The notes under the pieces: generated by a model
What the model was told of the DNA's origin: nothing
Databases searched by the model: none
The model's input: only the letters and a program-made list of their open reading frames with translations
From: Pseudomonas sp. Irchel s3f7
GTDB lineage: Bacteria; Pseudomonadota; Gammaproteobacteria; Pseudomonadales; Pseudomonadaceae
Assembly (NCBI RefSeq): GCF_900187615.1
Contig: NZ_FYDO01000021.1
Span: 62,001 to 126,000, forward strand
Direction: 5' to 3'
Length of the DNA stretch: 64,000 bases
In this document: positions 30,710 through 39,939 of the stretch, in pieces
Layout: each line of letters opens with the position of its first letter
Numbering within the stretch: position 1 is the stretch's first letter
Translations under genes and position numbers: made by a program

Positions 30710-32059
30710 GTGGAAAGCCGCAAATCCGAAGCATCGACGCTGGATCTTTCGCCGCCATCACGCAATGGCTTGCTAGAACGTCTGTTTAAACTCAGCTTGC
30801 ATGGCACCACGGTGAAGACCGAGCTGATTGCCGGTCTGACAACCTTCATCACAATGGCTTACATCATCTTCGTCAACCCGAACATCATGGCCGACGCCGG
30901 CATCGATCACGGTGCGGCATTTGTCGCCACCTGCATCGCCGCAGCGCTGGGCTGCCTGCTGATGGGCCTGTACGCCAACTGGCCGGTTGGTCTGGCACCG
31001 GGCATGGGGCTGAACGCTTTCTTTACCTACACCGTGGTGGGCACCATGGGCTACAACTGGGAAACCGCGCTTGGCGCGGTATTCGTTTCCGGCGTGTTGT
31101 TCATGATCCTGACCTTCTCGCGGATTCGTGAATGGCTGCTCAACAGCATCCCGGTCAGCCTGCGCTTTGCCATGGGCGCCGGTGTGGGTCTGTTCCTGGG
31201 CCTGATCGGTCTGAAAACCGCGGGTATCGTCGTCGACAGCCCGGCCACCCTGATCAAGCTCGGCTCGCTGCGCGAACCCGGCCCGCTGCTCGCCGCCGTC
31301 TGCTTCCTGATGATCGCCATCCTCAGCTATCACAAAGTGTTCGGCGCGATCCTCATCAGCATCATCACTGTGACCCTGGCCGGTTGGGGTCTGGGCCTGG
31401 TGCACTACGAGGGCATCATGTCTGCGCCGCCTAGCCTGGCGCCGACCTGGATGGCCATGAACGTTGCGGGTGTGTTCAACATCAGCATGGTCAGCGTGGT
31501 CCTGGCATTCCTCTTCGTACACATGTTCGACACCGCCGGCACCCTGATGGGTGTTGCCCAACGCGCCAACCTGGTGGGCGCTGACGGCAAGATCGAAAAC
31601 CTCTCCCGCGCAATGAAAGCCGACAGTGCTTCCAGCGTGTTTGGCGCGGTGGTCGGCGTTCCGCCAGTGACCAGCTATGTAGAAAGCGCGGCCGGTGTCG
31701 CGGCGGGTGGTCGGACGGGTCTTACCGCTGTGACCGTGGGTGTGCTATTCATTGCGGCCATGTTCTTTGCTCCGCTGGCCGGCATGATCCCTGCCTACGC
31801 AACCGCTGGCGCTCTGATTTACGTAGCGATGCTGATGATGGGCGGCATGGCCCACATCGAGTGGGACGAAGCCACCGACAGCATCCCGGCAATCGTCACC
31901 GCGATCATGATGCCACTGACCTTCTCGGTCGCCGATGGTATCGCGCTGGGCTTCATCACCTACGTGGCGATGAAGGCCGGTACCGGCAAGTACAAGGAAA
32001 TTTCTGTCAGCCTGTGGGTGCTCTGCGCGATCTTCATCGCCAAGTTCATCTTCCTGTAA
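30710..32059 (+). CDS. NCS2 (AzgA-type) adenine/hypoxanthine/guanine permease
   Basis: 449 residues from a GTG, about 13 membrane segments. 'TELIAGLTTFITMAYIIFVN', 'LAPGMGLNAFFTYTVVGTMG', 'FLFVHMFDTAGTLMGVAQRA' and 'GVPPVTSYVESAAGVAAGGR' are signatures of the AzgA/COG2252 group, which imports purine bases with protons. These proteins differ from the UraA-like urate carriers such as the gene at 38425. The shared operator type with the ureide operon supports a purine role. Confidence 0.9.
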   Translation: MESRKSEASTLDLSPPSRNGLLERLFKLSLHGTTVKTELIAGLTTFITMAYIIFVNPNIMADAGIDHGAAFVATCIAAALGCLLMGLYANWPVGLAPGMGLNAFFTYTVVGTMGYNWETALGAVFVSGVLFMILTFSRIREWLLNSIPVSLRFAMGAGVGLFLGLIGLKTAGIVVDSPATLIKLGSLREPGPLLAAVCFLMIAILSYHKVFGAILISIITVTLAGWGLGLVHYEGIMSAPPSLAPTWMAMNVAGVFNISMVSVVLAFLFVHMFDTAGTLMGVAQRANLVGADGKIENLSRAMKADSASSVFGAVVGVPPVTSYVESAAGVAAGGRTGLTAVTVGVLFIAAMFFAPLAGMIPAYATAGALIYVAMLMMGGMAHIEWDEATDSIPAIVTAIMMPLTFSVADGIALGFITYVAMKAGTGKYKEISVSLWVLCAIFIAKFIFL

Positions 32060-32085
32060 ACCACCCGCAGTACACGCTTGGAAAC

Positions 32086-32112
32086 AGCCTCACCCCGTCG
32101 GGTGGGGCTTTT
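32086..32112 (+). terminator. Probable terminator after the purine permease
   Basis: Stem GCCTCACCC/GGGTGGGGC with a short CGTC loop and TTTTG tail, 27 nt after the stop. Confidence 0.6.
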
Positions 32113-32131
32113 GTGCAAATGGAGGAAAGTG

Positions 32132-32758
32132 ATGAGTCTGGAAACCTGGTTGTTGTTCAGCGGTGCTGCACTGATAGTGATCCTGATCCCGGGGCCGCTG
32201 TCGTTACTGATGATCAGCAACAGCCTCAATTACGGCTTGCGCCGTTCCTACCCGGCGTTTCTCGGCGGCGTGTCGGCCTCGATCTGCCTGTTGAGCGCTT
32301 CGGCGCTGGGCCTGGGCGCCCTCCTGCTGGCGTCGGAACAGCTGTTCAGCGCCCTGAAAATCCTTGGCGCGCTGTACCTGTTCTATCTCGCGTGGCAGAG
32401 CTGGCAGCAGTCGCGCCTGCCCTCCCATGGCGCCGAAGTCCCTCAGGCGGCGCCGGTACCGCGTTTTCGCGCACTGTTCGGCCGGGCGTTCATGCTGGGC
32501 GCGAGCAATCCGAAGGACATTCTGTTCTTTGCCGCGTTCCTGCCGCAGTTCTTGAGTGCCGAACAGCCGTTCCTGCCGCAGTTGCTGGTGATGATCGTCA
32601 CTTGGACACTGCTGGATCTGGCGTGCAAGCTGGCCTATGGGCTAGGTGCACATGGCGCGGCGCGGTATCTGCGCAGCGGCAAGGGGCAGAGCTGGTTCAA
32701 CCGGATCAGTGCGGGGTTGTTCAGCGGTGCAGGTGCTGCATCTCTGTTGAGCCGTTAA
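32132..32758 (+). CDS. LysE family amino-acid exporter
   Basis: 208 residues from the ATG after GGAGG. Six membrane segments; 'LIVILIPGPLSLLMISNSLN', 'YGLRRSYPAFLGGVSAS' and 'GASNPKDILFFAAFLPQF' are the LysE/RhtB signature. It exports amino acids or analogues; the substrate cannot be read from sequence. It is separated from the permease by a terminator-like hairpin. Confidence 0.88.
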   Translation: MSLETWLLFSGAALIVILIPGPLSLLMISNSLNYGLRRSYPAFLGGVSASICLLSASALGLGALLLASEQLFSALKILGALYLFYLAWQSWQQSRLPSHGAEVPQAAPVPRFRALFGRAFMLGASNPKDILFFAAFLPQFLSAEQPFLPQLLVMIVTWTLLDLACKLAYGLGAHGAARYLRSGKGQSWFNRISAGLFSGAGAASLLSR

Positions 32759-32760
32759 AA

Positions 32761-32854
32761 GCATCGCTGGCAGCCAGCTCCCACAGGTTCAAAGGTGTTC
32801 ACATGTTTTGTGTACGACCCGGACACTGTAGGAGCTGGCTTGCCAGCGAAGGCG
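32761..32854. repeat. REP pair (BIME)
   Basis: Two inverted REP units (CTGGCAGCCAGCTCCCACAG and GGAGCTGGCTTGCCAGC) with about 40 nt between, directly after the lysE stop. Confidence 0.85.
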
Positions 32855-32883
32855 CCAGACCAGACACCCACTTTCTCAAGGAC

Positions 32884-32910
32884 GAAAAAAAGCCCGCAGT
32901 GTGAGCGGGC
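32884..32910 (-). terminator. Intrinsic terminator of the HIU hydrolase gene
   Basis: On the minus strand GCCCGC/GCGGGC with a 7-nt loop then TTTTTTT, 59 nt after the stop of the HIU hydrolase. Confidence 0.82.
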
Positions 32911-32968
32911 GAAAACCAAAGAAGCTATATGCGCAGTCGCTTCCAGGATGTGGCAGCTGCTTGGGGGA

Positions 32969-33322
32969 TCAGCTGCCGCGGTACGTGGAGTAGCTGTAAG
33001 GCGAAATCAACAGCGGCACATGGTAGTGATCCTGCTCGGCAGAGATGCCGAAACGCAGCACCACCACGTCCAGGAAAGCAGGTTCCGGCAACTGGACACC
33101 ACGGGCACGGTAGTAATCGCCCGCGTGAAACTGAACCTGATAGACCCCGGTGCGGTAGTCATCGCCTTGCAGCAGCGGTGCATCGACACGACCATCGCTA
33201 TTGGTTATCGCACTGGCGACCAATTCCAGGTGCGAACCTTCAACGCGGTACAACTCGACCTTGATCGAGCTGCCCGGGCAACCGTGTGCTGCGTCCAAAA
33301 CGTGTGTAGTCAAACGTCCCAT
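32969..33322 (-). CDS. uraH: 5-hydroxyisourate hydrolase
   Basis: 117 residues, normal length. 'RLTTHVLDAAHGCPGSSIKV' is the N-terminal family signature, 'GVYQVQFHAGDYYRARGVQL' the middle, and the C-terminal YRGS is the diagnostic tetrapeptide; the catalytic His9-type, Arg and His residues are present. It hydrolyses HIU, the product of urate oxidation by PuuD, to OHCU, in the cytoplasm. Divergent from puuE with a shared 434-bp control region. Confidence 0.95.
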   Translation of the reverse strand: MGRLTTHVLDAAHGCPGSSIKVELYRVEGSHLELVASAITNSDGRVDAPLLQGDDYRTGVYQVQFHAGDYYRARGVQLPEPAFLDVVVLRFGISAEQDHYHVPLLISPYSYSTYRGS

Positions 33323-33756
33323 TGATTCTGCGCGCCTGCCTGCGTGGAGCAGTCAGACTTCGCGCCTCCCGAAGTCAGTTGAAAAGGAGACCGCATCGAT
33401 TCGAAGCACGAAACGCTGCGGCGAGCGACTGATTAAGACATTTTTCAAAAAAATTGTACACAATAAAAACGACATTTTTAACACCACTTCCGCCCTCCCT
33501 GGATTTTTCGCCAATCTGGCGCTAAAGCCCGCAGATTGTGAACCTTCAAATCAAAAGCTGATGGATCGGGCAGATTTCGTGCGGGCTCACGCCAATAACA
33601 GCAAAAGATGACAGCTGGTGAAAAATGCGAAAATTCAGGCTTACAAATTGAATATAAAGTTGTATACAATCACCACATCGCTGTGACGCCAGCCTGCCAT
33701 CTCCACCCAAGGTGCGTCACACCCACCGATATCACCGAACAAGAAGGAAAACTGCA
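33323..33756. promoter_or_regulatory. Divergent control region uraH/puuE with two palindromic operators
   Basis: No gene is visible. TTGTACACAA lies at 33454-33463, 131 bp from the uraH start, and TTGTATACAA at 33660-33669, 88 bp before the puuE GTG, where it may overlap the -10 region (TATACAAT). AT-rich flanks contrast with the GC-rich neighbourhood. Confidence 0.6.
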
Positions 33757-34683
33757 GTGAGCGCTGACTACCCACGCGACCTGGTCGGTTACGGCAGTAA
33801 CCCTCCGCATCCACACTGGCCGGGCAATGCCCGCATCGCCCTGTCGTTCGTGCTCAATTACGAAGAAGGTGGTGAGCGCAATATCCTGCACGGTGACAAA
33901 GAGTCTGAAGCCTTCCTCTCGGAAATGGTTTCCGCTCAACCGCTGCAAGGCGAGCGCAACATGAGCATGGAATCCCTTTACGAGTATGGCAGCCGCACCG
34001 GCGTCTGGCGGATTCTGAAACTGTTCAAGGAATTCGACATCCCGCTGACCATCTTCGCCGTGGCCATGGCTGCCCAGCGCCACCCGGACGTGATCCGCGC
34101 CATGGTCGATGCCGGGCACGAGATCTGCAGCCACGGCTATCGCTGGATCGACTACCAGTACATGGACGAAGCCCAGGAACGCGAGCACATGCTCGAAGCA
34201 ATCCGCATCCTCACCGAAATCACCGGCGAACGCCCACTGGGCTGGTACACCGGCCGCACCGGCCCGAACACCCGTCGCCTGGTGATGGAAGAAGGCGGTT
34301 TCCTCTACGACTGCGACACCTACGACGACGACCTGCCCTACTGGGAACCGAACAACCCGACCGGCAAGCCGCACTTGGTGATCCCGTACACGCTGGACAC
34401 CAACGACATGCGCTTCACCCAGGTCCAGGGTTTCAACAAGGGCGACGATTTCTTCGAATACCTCAAAGACGCGTTCGACGTGCTGTACGCCGAAGGCCGC
34501 GACGCCCCGAAAATGCTTTCGATCGGCCTGCACTGCCGCCTGATCGGCCGTCCGGCGCGTCTGGCGTCGCTCAAGCGCTTTATCGAATACGCTAAAAGTC
34601 ATGAACAGGTGTGGTTCAGCCGTCGCGTCGACATCGCACGTCACTGGCAAGAAACCCACCCGTACACAGGGGCCGCCCAATGA
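33757..34683 (+). CDS. puuE: Allantoinase PuuE (polysaccharide-deacetylase type)
   Basis: 308 residues from the GTG at 33757 (AAGGA upstream). 'VGYGSNPPHPHWPGNARIAL', 'FVLNYEEGGERNILHGD', 'HEICSHGYRWIDYQ' and 'CDTYDDDLPYW' identify the cofactor-free PuuE, which is unrelated to metal-dependent AllB allantoinase and to the GABA gene of the same name. It opens allantoin to allantoate. Overlaps uraD by 4 nt. Confidence 0.94.
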   Translation: MSADYPRDLVGYGSNPPHPHWPGNARIALSFVLNYEEGGERNILHGDKESEAFLSEMVSAQPLQGERNMSMESLYEYGSRTGVWRILKLFKEFDIPLTIFAVAMAAQRHPDVIRAMVDAGHEICSHGYRWIDYQYMDEAQEREHMLEAIRILTEITGERPLGWYTGRTGPNTRRLVMEEGGFLYDCDTYDDDLPYWEPNNPTGKPHLVIPYTLDTNDMRFTQVQGFNKGDDFFEYLKDAFDVLYAEGRDAPKMLSIGLHCRLIGRPARLASLKRFIEYAKSHEQVWFSRRVDIARHWQETHPYTGAAQ

Positions 34684-35195
34684 GCACCTTTCAAACCGTT
34701 AAACCTTCGACCCTGAGCCGCGAGGCCTTCGTTGCCGCTTTCGCCGACATCTACGAACATTCGCCATGGGTGGCCGAGAAGGCCTTCGACCTGGGCCAGG
34801 ACGCTTCGATCGACCAGATCGAAACCCTGCACCAGCGCATGAGCGACATCCTGTTGAGCGCCGATCATGAAAGCCAGCTTGAGCTGGTCGTCGCTCACCC
34901 GGACCTGGCCGGCAAAGCCGCCGTCCAGGGCCAACTGACCGAAGCCAGCACCAATGAACAGGCTGGCGCCGGTATTCACCAATGCACGGCCGAAGAGTTC
35001 CAACGCTTCACCGAGCTGAACGACGCCTACAAAGCCAAGTTCAAGTTTCCCTTCATCATGGCGGTAAAAGGCAGCAACCGGCATCAGATCCTCGCAGCGT
35101 TCGAAACGCGCATTCACAACTCGGTCGATACCGAATTCAAATGCGCGCTGGCCGAGATCAACAAGATTGCGTTGTTCCGTTTACTGACCCTATAG
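34680..35195 (+). CDS. uraD: OHCU decarboxylase
   Basis: 171 residues. Start ATG overlaps the puuE stop (ATGA). 'FADIYEHSPWVAEKAFDLGQ' carries the catalytic His, followed by 'LVVAHPDLAGKAAVQGQLTE', 'SSNEQAGA'-like 'ASTNEQAGAGIHQCTAEEFQ' and 'FPFIMAVKGSNRHQILAAFE'. It decarboxylates OHCU stereospecifically to S-allantoin. So urate, HIU, OHCU, allantoin, allantoate are all covered here. Confidence 0.94.
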   Translation: MSTFQTVKPSTLSREAFVAAFADIYEHSPWVAEKAFDLGQDASIDQIETLHQRMSDILLSADHESQLELVVAHPDLAGKAAVQGQLTEASTNEQAGAGIHQCTAEEFQRFTELNDAYKAKFKFPFIMAVKGSNRHQILAAFETRIHNSVDTEFKCALAEINKIALFRLLTL

Positions 35196-35281
35196 CGAGC
35201 CTTGCCCGAGTGTTAAAAACGCGAAAACACCCAGGGCACTGCAAGCATCCCAAGCCACTTATTTAAAGGCAGACAAGAAGA

Positions 35282-36277
35282 ATGAAAGCTTACGCCGTAC
35301 CTTTCGAGAAGTTCGTCAACCTGGCCGACGCCCGCCTGGGCACCAAAATCATCTCGGTCACCGATGACTGGTTCGCAGACGCCAACCGTCTGTTCCAACC
35401 GACCCCGGCCGTATGGAAGGAGGGCGTGTTCGATGACAACGGCAAGTGGATGGACGGCTGGGAATCGCGCCGCAAGCGCTTCGAAGGCTTCGACAGCGCA
35501 GTGATCCGCCTGGGCGTGCCCGGTTCGATCAAGGGCGTCGACATCGACACTTCATTCTTCACCGGCAACTTCCCGCCATCGGCCTCTCTGGAAGCCTGCT
35601 TCCTGGCCTCGGGCGAGCCTGATGAAAACACCCAGTGGACTGAAGTGCTGTCCGCCGTCGAGCTGCAAGGCAACAGCCACCACTTCCACGAAATCAACAA
35701 CGACCAGTCGTTCAGCCACCTGCGCTTCAACATCTACCCGGATGGTGGCGTGGCCCGCCTGCGCGTGTACGGCATTCCGTTCCGCGACTGGTCCGCTGTC
35801 GGTGACAATGAGCAAGTCGACCTGGCCGCAGCCCTCAACGGTGGCCGCGCCCTCGCCTGCTCCGACGAACACTTCGGCCGCATGAGCAACATCCTCAACC
35901 CGGGCCGTGGCATCAACATGGGCGACGGCTGGGAAACTGCACGTCGTCGTACACCGGGCAATGACTGGGTCATCGTCGCGCTGGGTCACCCGGGCGAGAT
36001 CGAGAAAGTCATCGTCGACACCCTGCACTTCAAAGGCAACTACCCGGACACCTGCTCGATCCAGGGCGCGTTCGTGAAGGGCGGTACCGACAGCCAGATC
36101 GAAACCCAGTCGCTGTTCTGGCGTGAACTGTTGCCAGCACAAAAACTGGAAATGCACGCTGAGCACACCTTCGCCGAGCAGATCAAGGCACTGGGCCCGA
36201 TCACCCACATCCGCCTGAACGTGTTCCCGGATGGTGGTGTGAGCCGCCTGCGCGTTTTGGGCAAGGTCGCTAAATAA
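35282..36277 (+). CDS. alc: Allantoicase
   Basis: 331 residues with the two jelly-roll repeats of the family: '[20 protein letters not shown]' ... '[20 protein letters not shown]' in the first and '[20 protein letters not shown]' ... '[19 protein letters not shown]' in the second, each ending in '(F)PDGGV(A/S)RLRV'. It hydrolyses allantoate to ureidoglycolate and urea. 86 nt after uraD, same operon. Confidence 0.95.
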   Translation: MKAYAVPFEKFVNLADARLGTKIISVTDDWFADANRLFQPTPAVWKEGVFDDNGKWMDGWESRRKRFEGFDSAVIRLGVPGSIKGVDIDTSFFTGNFPPSASLEACFLASGEPDENTQWTEVLSAVELQGNSHHFHEINNDQSFSHLRFNIYPDGGVARLRVYGIPFRDWSAVGDNEQVDLAAALNGGRALACSDEHFGRMSNILNPGRGINMGDGWETARRRTPGNDWVIVALGHPGEIEKVIVDTLHFKGNYPDTCSIQGAFVKGGTDSQIETQSLFWRELLPAQKLEMHAEHTFAEQIKALGPITHIRLNVFPDGGVSRLRVLGKVAK

Positions 36278-36292
36278 GCGCTGATGGGAAAC

Positions 36293-36362
36293 CTGTAGGA
36301 GTCGGCTTGCTGGTGATGGCGCCCTTACCGACGCCATCGCCGGCAAGCCGGACTCCTACAAA
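36293..36362. repeat. REP pair
   Basis: Inverted REP units between alc and allA (GTAGGAGTCGGCTTGCTGG and CCGGCAAGCCGGACTCCTAC). As RNA this makes a long hairpin inside the presumed operon. Confidence 0.85.
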
Positions 36363-36400
36363 AGCTGCACACCAACACATTTGAGATTAAGTAGAACAGC

Positions 36401-36904
36401 ATGCGCACATTAACGATTGAACCGCTGACCAAAGAAGCCTTCGCCCCTTTCGGTGACGTGATCGAAACCGACGGCAGCGATCACTTCATGATCAACAACG
36501 GTTCGACCATGCGCTTCCATAAACTGGCCACGGTCGAAACCGCCAAGCCAGAGGATAACGCGATCATCAGCATCTTCCGCGCCGACGCGCAGGACATGCC
36601 GCTGACCGTCAGCATGCTGGAGCGCCATCCGCTGGGCAGTCAGGCTTTCATTCCACTGCTCGGCAACCCCTTTCTGATCGTGGTCGCGCCCGTTGGCGAT
36701 GCACCTGTATCAGGCTTGGTCCGCGCCTTCGTCACCAACGGCAGGCAGGGCATCAATTACCATCGCGGCGTTTGGCACCACCCGGTGCTGACGATCGAAA
36801 AGCGGGATGACTTCCTGGTGGTTGATCGCAGTGGCACAGGCAATAACTGCGATGAGCATTTTTTCAAAGAGGATGAGCGTTTGATCCTCGCCCCCCACCA
36901 ATAA
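36401..36904 (+). CDS. allA: Ureidoglycolate lyase
   Basis: 167 residues. 'LTIEPLTKEAFAPFGDVIET', 'ISIFRADAQDMPLTVSMLER', 'HPLGSQAFIPL' and 'GINYHRGVWHHPVLTIEKRD' identify AllA of the cupin fold. It splits ureidoglycolate to glyoxylate and urea, the last step of the ureide pathway in this operon. Confidence 0.94.
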   Translation: MRTLTIEPLTKEAFAPFGDVIETDGSDHFMINNGSTMRFHKLATVETAKPEDNAIISIFRADAQDMPLTVSMLERHPLGSQAFIPLLGNPFLIVVAPVGDAPVSGLVRAFVTNGRQGINYHRGVWHHPVLTIEKRDDFLVVDRSGTGNNCDEHFFKEDERLILAPHQ

Positions 36905-36954
36905 GAGAAGGTCTGATCACTCGACAACAGAGTGACAGGCGAGAGGTAAAGACT

Positions 36955-38259
36955 GTGGAAGCACATCTGTTGGAATGGCTGAACCTAAGCGTGCGCTGGG
37001 TTCATATGATTACTGGCGTGGCCTGGATCGGTGCGTCGTTCTATTTCGTCTGGCTGGAAAACAACCTCAATCGGGTCAACCCGAAAAGCGGTCTGGCCGG
37101 TGATTTGTGGGCGATCCACGGCGGCGGTATCTACCACCTGGAAAAATACAAACTGGCTCCACCGACCATGCCGGACAACCTGCACTGGTTCAAATGGGAA
37201 GCCTACTTCACCTGGTTGTCGGGTATCGCGCTGCTGTGCGTGGTGTTCTACTCCAACCCGACGCTCTACCTGCTGGCTCCGGGCAGCACCCTGAGCGGGC
37301 CTGAAGGCGTGGCCATCGGTATCGGCTCGCTGTTCATCGGCTGGTTCATCTACTCCTTCCTGTGCGACTCGGTCCTGGGCAAACGCCCTGCCCTGCTCGG
37401 CGCAATCCTGTTCGTCCTGATCATCGCCGCGGCCTACGGCTTCAGCAAAGTGTTCAGCGGTCGGGGTGCGTACCTGCACGTCGGCGCGATCATCGGCACC
37501 ATCATGGTCGGCAACGTGTTCCGCATCATCATGCCGGCGCAACGCGCGCTGGTGGCGGCGATTGCCGAGAACCGCACGCCGGATCCGGCCCTGCCGGCCA
37601 AAGGCCTGCTGCGTTCGCGTCACAACAACTACTTCACCTTGCCCGTGCTGTTCATCATGATCAGCAACCACTTCCCGAGCACCTACGGCAGCCAGTACAA
37701 CTGGTTGATCCTGGCCGGGATCGCGGTACTGGCCGTGTTGGTGCGTCACTACTTCAACACCCGTCACGACAGCCACAAGTTTGCCTGGACCCTGCCGGTG
37801 GCAGCGGTGGGCATGATCTGCCTGGCTTATGTGTCCGGTCCGAAGCCGATGTCCAGCGCCCCTGAAGTGGCCAAGGCCCCTGCTGCCATCGAGTACCAGC
37901 CATTGCCGGAAACTGCAGTGGGCGGTGGCTTGAAACCGGCTGAAGCCAAACCTGCCGAGACACCTGCAACCGCTCCGGCTCAGGCATCCAACGCCGGTCC
38001 CGGTTTCGGCAAGGTGCACAGCGTGATTCAGGAACGTTGCTCGGTTTGCCATTCGGCCAAGCCAACCAGCCCGCTGTTCAGTGCGGCCCCTGCCGGTGTG
38101 ATGTTCGACACCCCCGAGCAGATCCGCCAGAACGCAGCGCGGATTCAGGCGCAAGCCGTCACCAGCCAGATCATGCCACTGGGCAACATCACGCAGATGA
38201 CCCAGCAGGAACGTGACCTGATCGGTGCGTGGATTGCGCAGGGAGCCCAGACCAACTGA
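36955..38259 (+). CDS. puuD: PuuD: membrane urate oxidase with C-terminal cytochrome c domain
   Basis: 434 residues from a GTG. About eight membrane segments (e.g. WVHMITGVAWIGASFYFVWL, 'LGAILFVLIIAAAYGFSKVF', 'FIMISNHFPSTYG'), a proline- and alanine-rich linker (about 300-345) and a C-terminal cytochrome c domain with the heme motif C362-S-V-C365-H366. PuuD oxidises urate to HIU and passes electrons to the respiratory chain through the heme, so no hydrogen peroxide is formed. It replaces soluble uricase and HpxO here. Confidence 0.92.
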   Translation: MEAHLLEWLNLSVRWVHMITGVAWIGASFYFVWLENNLNRVNPKSGLAGDLWAIHGGGIYHLEKYKLAPPTMPDNLHWFKWEAYFTWLSGIALLCVVFYSNPTLYLLAPGSTLSGPEGVAIGIGSLFIGWFIYSFLCDSVLGKRPALLGAILFVLIIAAAYGFSKVFSGRGAYLHVGAIIGTIMVGNVFRIIMPAQRALVAAIAENRTPDPALPAKGLLRSRHNNYFTLPVLFIMISNHFPSTYGSQYNWLILAGIAVLAVLVRHYFNTRHDSHKFAWTLPVAAVGMICLAYVSGPKPMSSAPEVAKAPAAIEYQPLPETAVGGGLKPAEAKPAETPATAPAQASNAGPGFGKVHSVIQERCSVCHSAKPTSPLFSAAPAGVMFDTPEQIRQNAARIQAQAVTSQIMPLGNITQMTQQERDLIGAWIAQGAQTN

Positions 38260-38271
38260 TTCATCGTTAAA

Positions 38272-38362
38272 AGCATCGCCAGCAAGCCGGCTCCTACGGA
38301 TTTATGTCGTTCACAAATGAAGCGACCGACCCAAAACCTGTAGGAGCCTGCTTGCTGGCGAT
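38272..38362. repeat. REP pair (BIME)
   Basis: Inverted REP units (GCCAGCAAGCCGGCTCCTAC and TAGGAGCCTGCTTGCTGGCG) between puuD and the urate permease. Confidence 0.85.
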
Positions 38363-38424
38363 CAACCGCGCAGCGGTTGCCTGACGCACAAAATCAAAAG
38401 AATAAAAAAGATCCGAGGTGTTGC

Positions 38425-39783
38425 ATGTCCGAGCTATCCGCAGCGCGCATCCCCGACGCACCCGCCATTCAGCGTTTGCCCCTTTTGCAACTGATCCTGG
38501 TCGGTTTGCAACATGTTCTGCTGATGTACGGTGGCGCCATCGCGGTGCCGCTGATCATCGGACAGGCCGCTGGCCTGAGTCGTGAAGAAATCGCCTTTCT
38601 GATCAACGCCGACCTGCTGGTCGCCGGGATCGCCACCATCGTCCAGTCCCTCGGTATCGGCCCCATGGGCATCCGCATGCCGGTGATGATGGGCGCCAGC
38701 TTCGCCGCCGTCGGCAGCATGGTCGCCATGGCCGGCATGCCCGGGATCGGTCTGCAAGGGATCTTCGGCGCAACCATCGCCGCCGGGTTCTTCGGCATGA
38801 TCATCGCGCCGTTCATGTCCAAAGTCGTACGCTTCTTCCCACCGCTGGTGACCGGCACGGTCATCACCTCGATCGGTTTGTCGCTGTTCCCCGTGGCCGT
38901 GAATTGGGCCGGTGGCGGTGCGAGTGCCACTCAATTCGGATCCCCCATTTATCTGGCCATTGCCGCACTGGTGCTGGGCACCATTCTGTTGGTGCATCGT
39001 TTCATGCGCGGCTTCTGGGTCAACATCTCTGTCCTGATCGGCATGTGCCTGGGCTACGTGCTCTGCGGCCTGATCGGCATGGTCGACCTGAGCGGCATGG
39101 ATCAAGCGCCATGGCTGCAATTCGTCACCCCGCTGCATTTCGGCATGCCGAAATTCGAACTCGCGCCGATCCTCTCGATGTGCCTCGTGGTGGTGATCAT
39201 TTTTGTCGAGTCCACCGGGATGTTCCTCGCGCTGGGCAAGATCACCGGCCAGGAAGTCTGCCCGCGCATGCTGCGTCGTGGCTTGCTGTGTGACGCCGGC
39301 GCCTCGTTCTTCGCCGGGTTCTTCAACACCTTCACCCACTCCTCTTTCGCCCAGAACATCGGCCTGGTGCAGATGACCGGCGTGCGTTGCCGTTCGGTGA
39401 CCATCGTCGCCGGCGGCTTGCTGATCGTCTTGAGCCTGCTGCCCAAAGCCGCGTTCCTGGTGGCCTCGATTCCACCCGCGGTGCTGGGTGGTGCAGCGAT
39501 TGCGATGTTCGGCATGGTTGCCGCCACCGGAATCAAGATTCTCCAGGAAGCGGACATCGGTGACCGTCGCAATCAATTGCTGGTGGCGGTGAGCATCGGC
39601 ATGGGCCTGATCCCGGTGGTGCGTCCGGAGTTTTTCGCCCACCTGCCATTGTGGATGAGCCCGATCACCCACAGCGGTATCGCCATGGCCACGCTCAGTG
39701 CGCTGACACTGAACCTGCTGTTCAACATCCTCGGCGGCGCAGAACGCGCGGCCATCAACGATTGCCAGGCCCACTCGCACTAA
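38425..39783 (+). CDS. NCS2 urate/xanthine permease (UacT-like)
   Basis: 452 residues from the ATG at 38425. 'LQHVLLMYGGAIAVPLIIGQ' and 'AAGLSREEIAFLINADLLV', 'NTFTHSSFAQNIGLVQMTGV' with the NAT motif region 'QNIGLVQMTGVRSR'-like QNIGLVQMTGVRC, about 12 to 14 membrane segments. This NAT/NCS2 group imports urate or xanthine with protons. Next to PuuD and the ureide genes urate is the likely substrate. Confidence 0.9.
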   Translation: MSELSAARIPDAPAIQRLPLLQLILVGLQHVLLMYGGAIAVPLIIGQAAGLSREEIAFLINADLLVAGIATIVQSLGIGPMGIRMPVMMGASFAAVGSMVAMAGMPGIGLQGIFGATIAAGFFGMIIAPFMSKVVRFFPPLVTGTVITSIGLSLFPVAVNWAGGGASATQFGSPIYLAIAALVLGTILLVHRFMRGFWVNISVLIGMCLGYVLCGLIGMVDLSGMDQAPWLQFVTPLHFGMPKFELAPILSMCLVVVIIFVESTGMFLALGKITGQEVCPRMLRRGLLCDAGASFFAGFFNTFTHSSFAQNIGLVQMTGVRCRSVTIVAGGLLIVLSLLPKAAFLVASIPPAVLGGAAIAMFGMVAATGIKILQEADIGDRRNQLLVAVSIGMGLIPVVRPEFFAHLPLWMSPITHSGIAMATLSALTLNLLFNILGGAERAAINDCQAHSH

Positions 39784-39798
39784 GAAAAAACGCAAACC

Positions 39799-39889
39799 CT
39801 GTAGGAGCCGGCTTGCTGGCGAAGACGATGTACCGGACGACATCGATGCTGGATGTTCTGGACCCTTCGCCAGCAAGCCGGCTCCTACA
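39799..39889. repeat. REP pair (BIME)
   Basis: Inverted REP units (TAGGAGCCGGCTTGCTGGCG and GCCAGCAAGCCGGCTCCTAC) between the urate permease and the first Tsx-like porin. Confidence 0.88.
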
Positions 39890-39939
39890 AGGTCAGGGTT
39901 TGCCTGCGCCTGAAAAATAAAAACAAGAGGGAGCAACAG

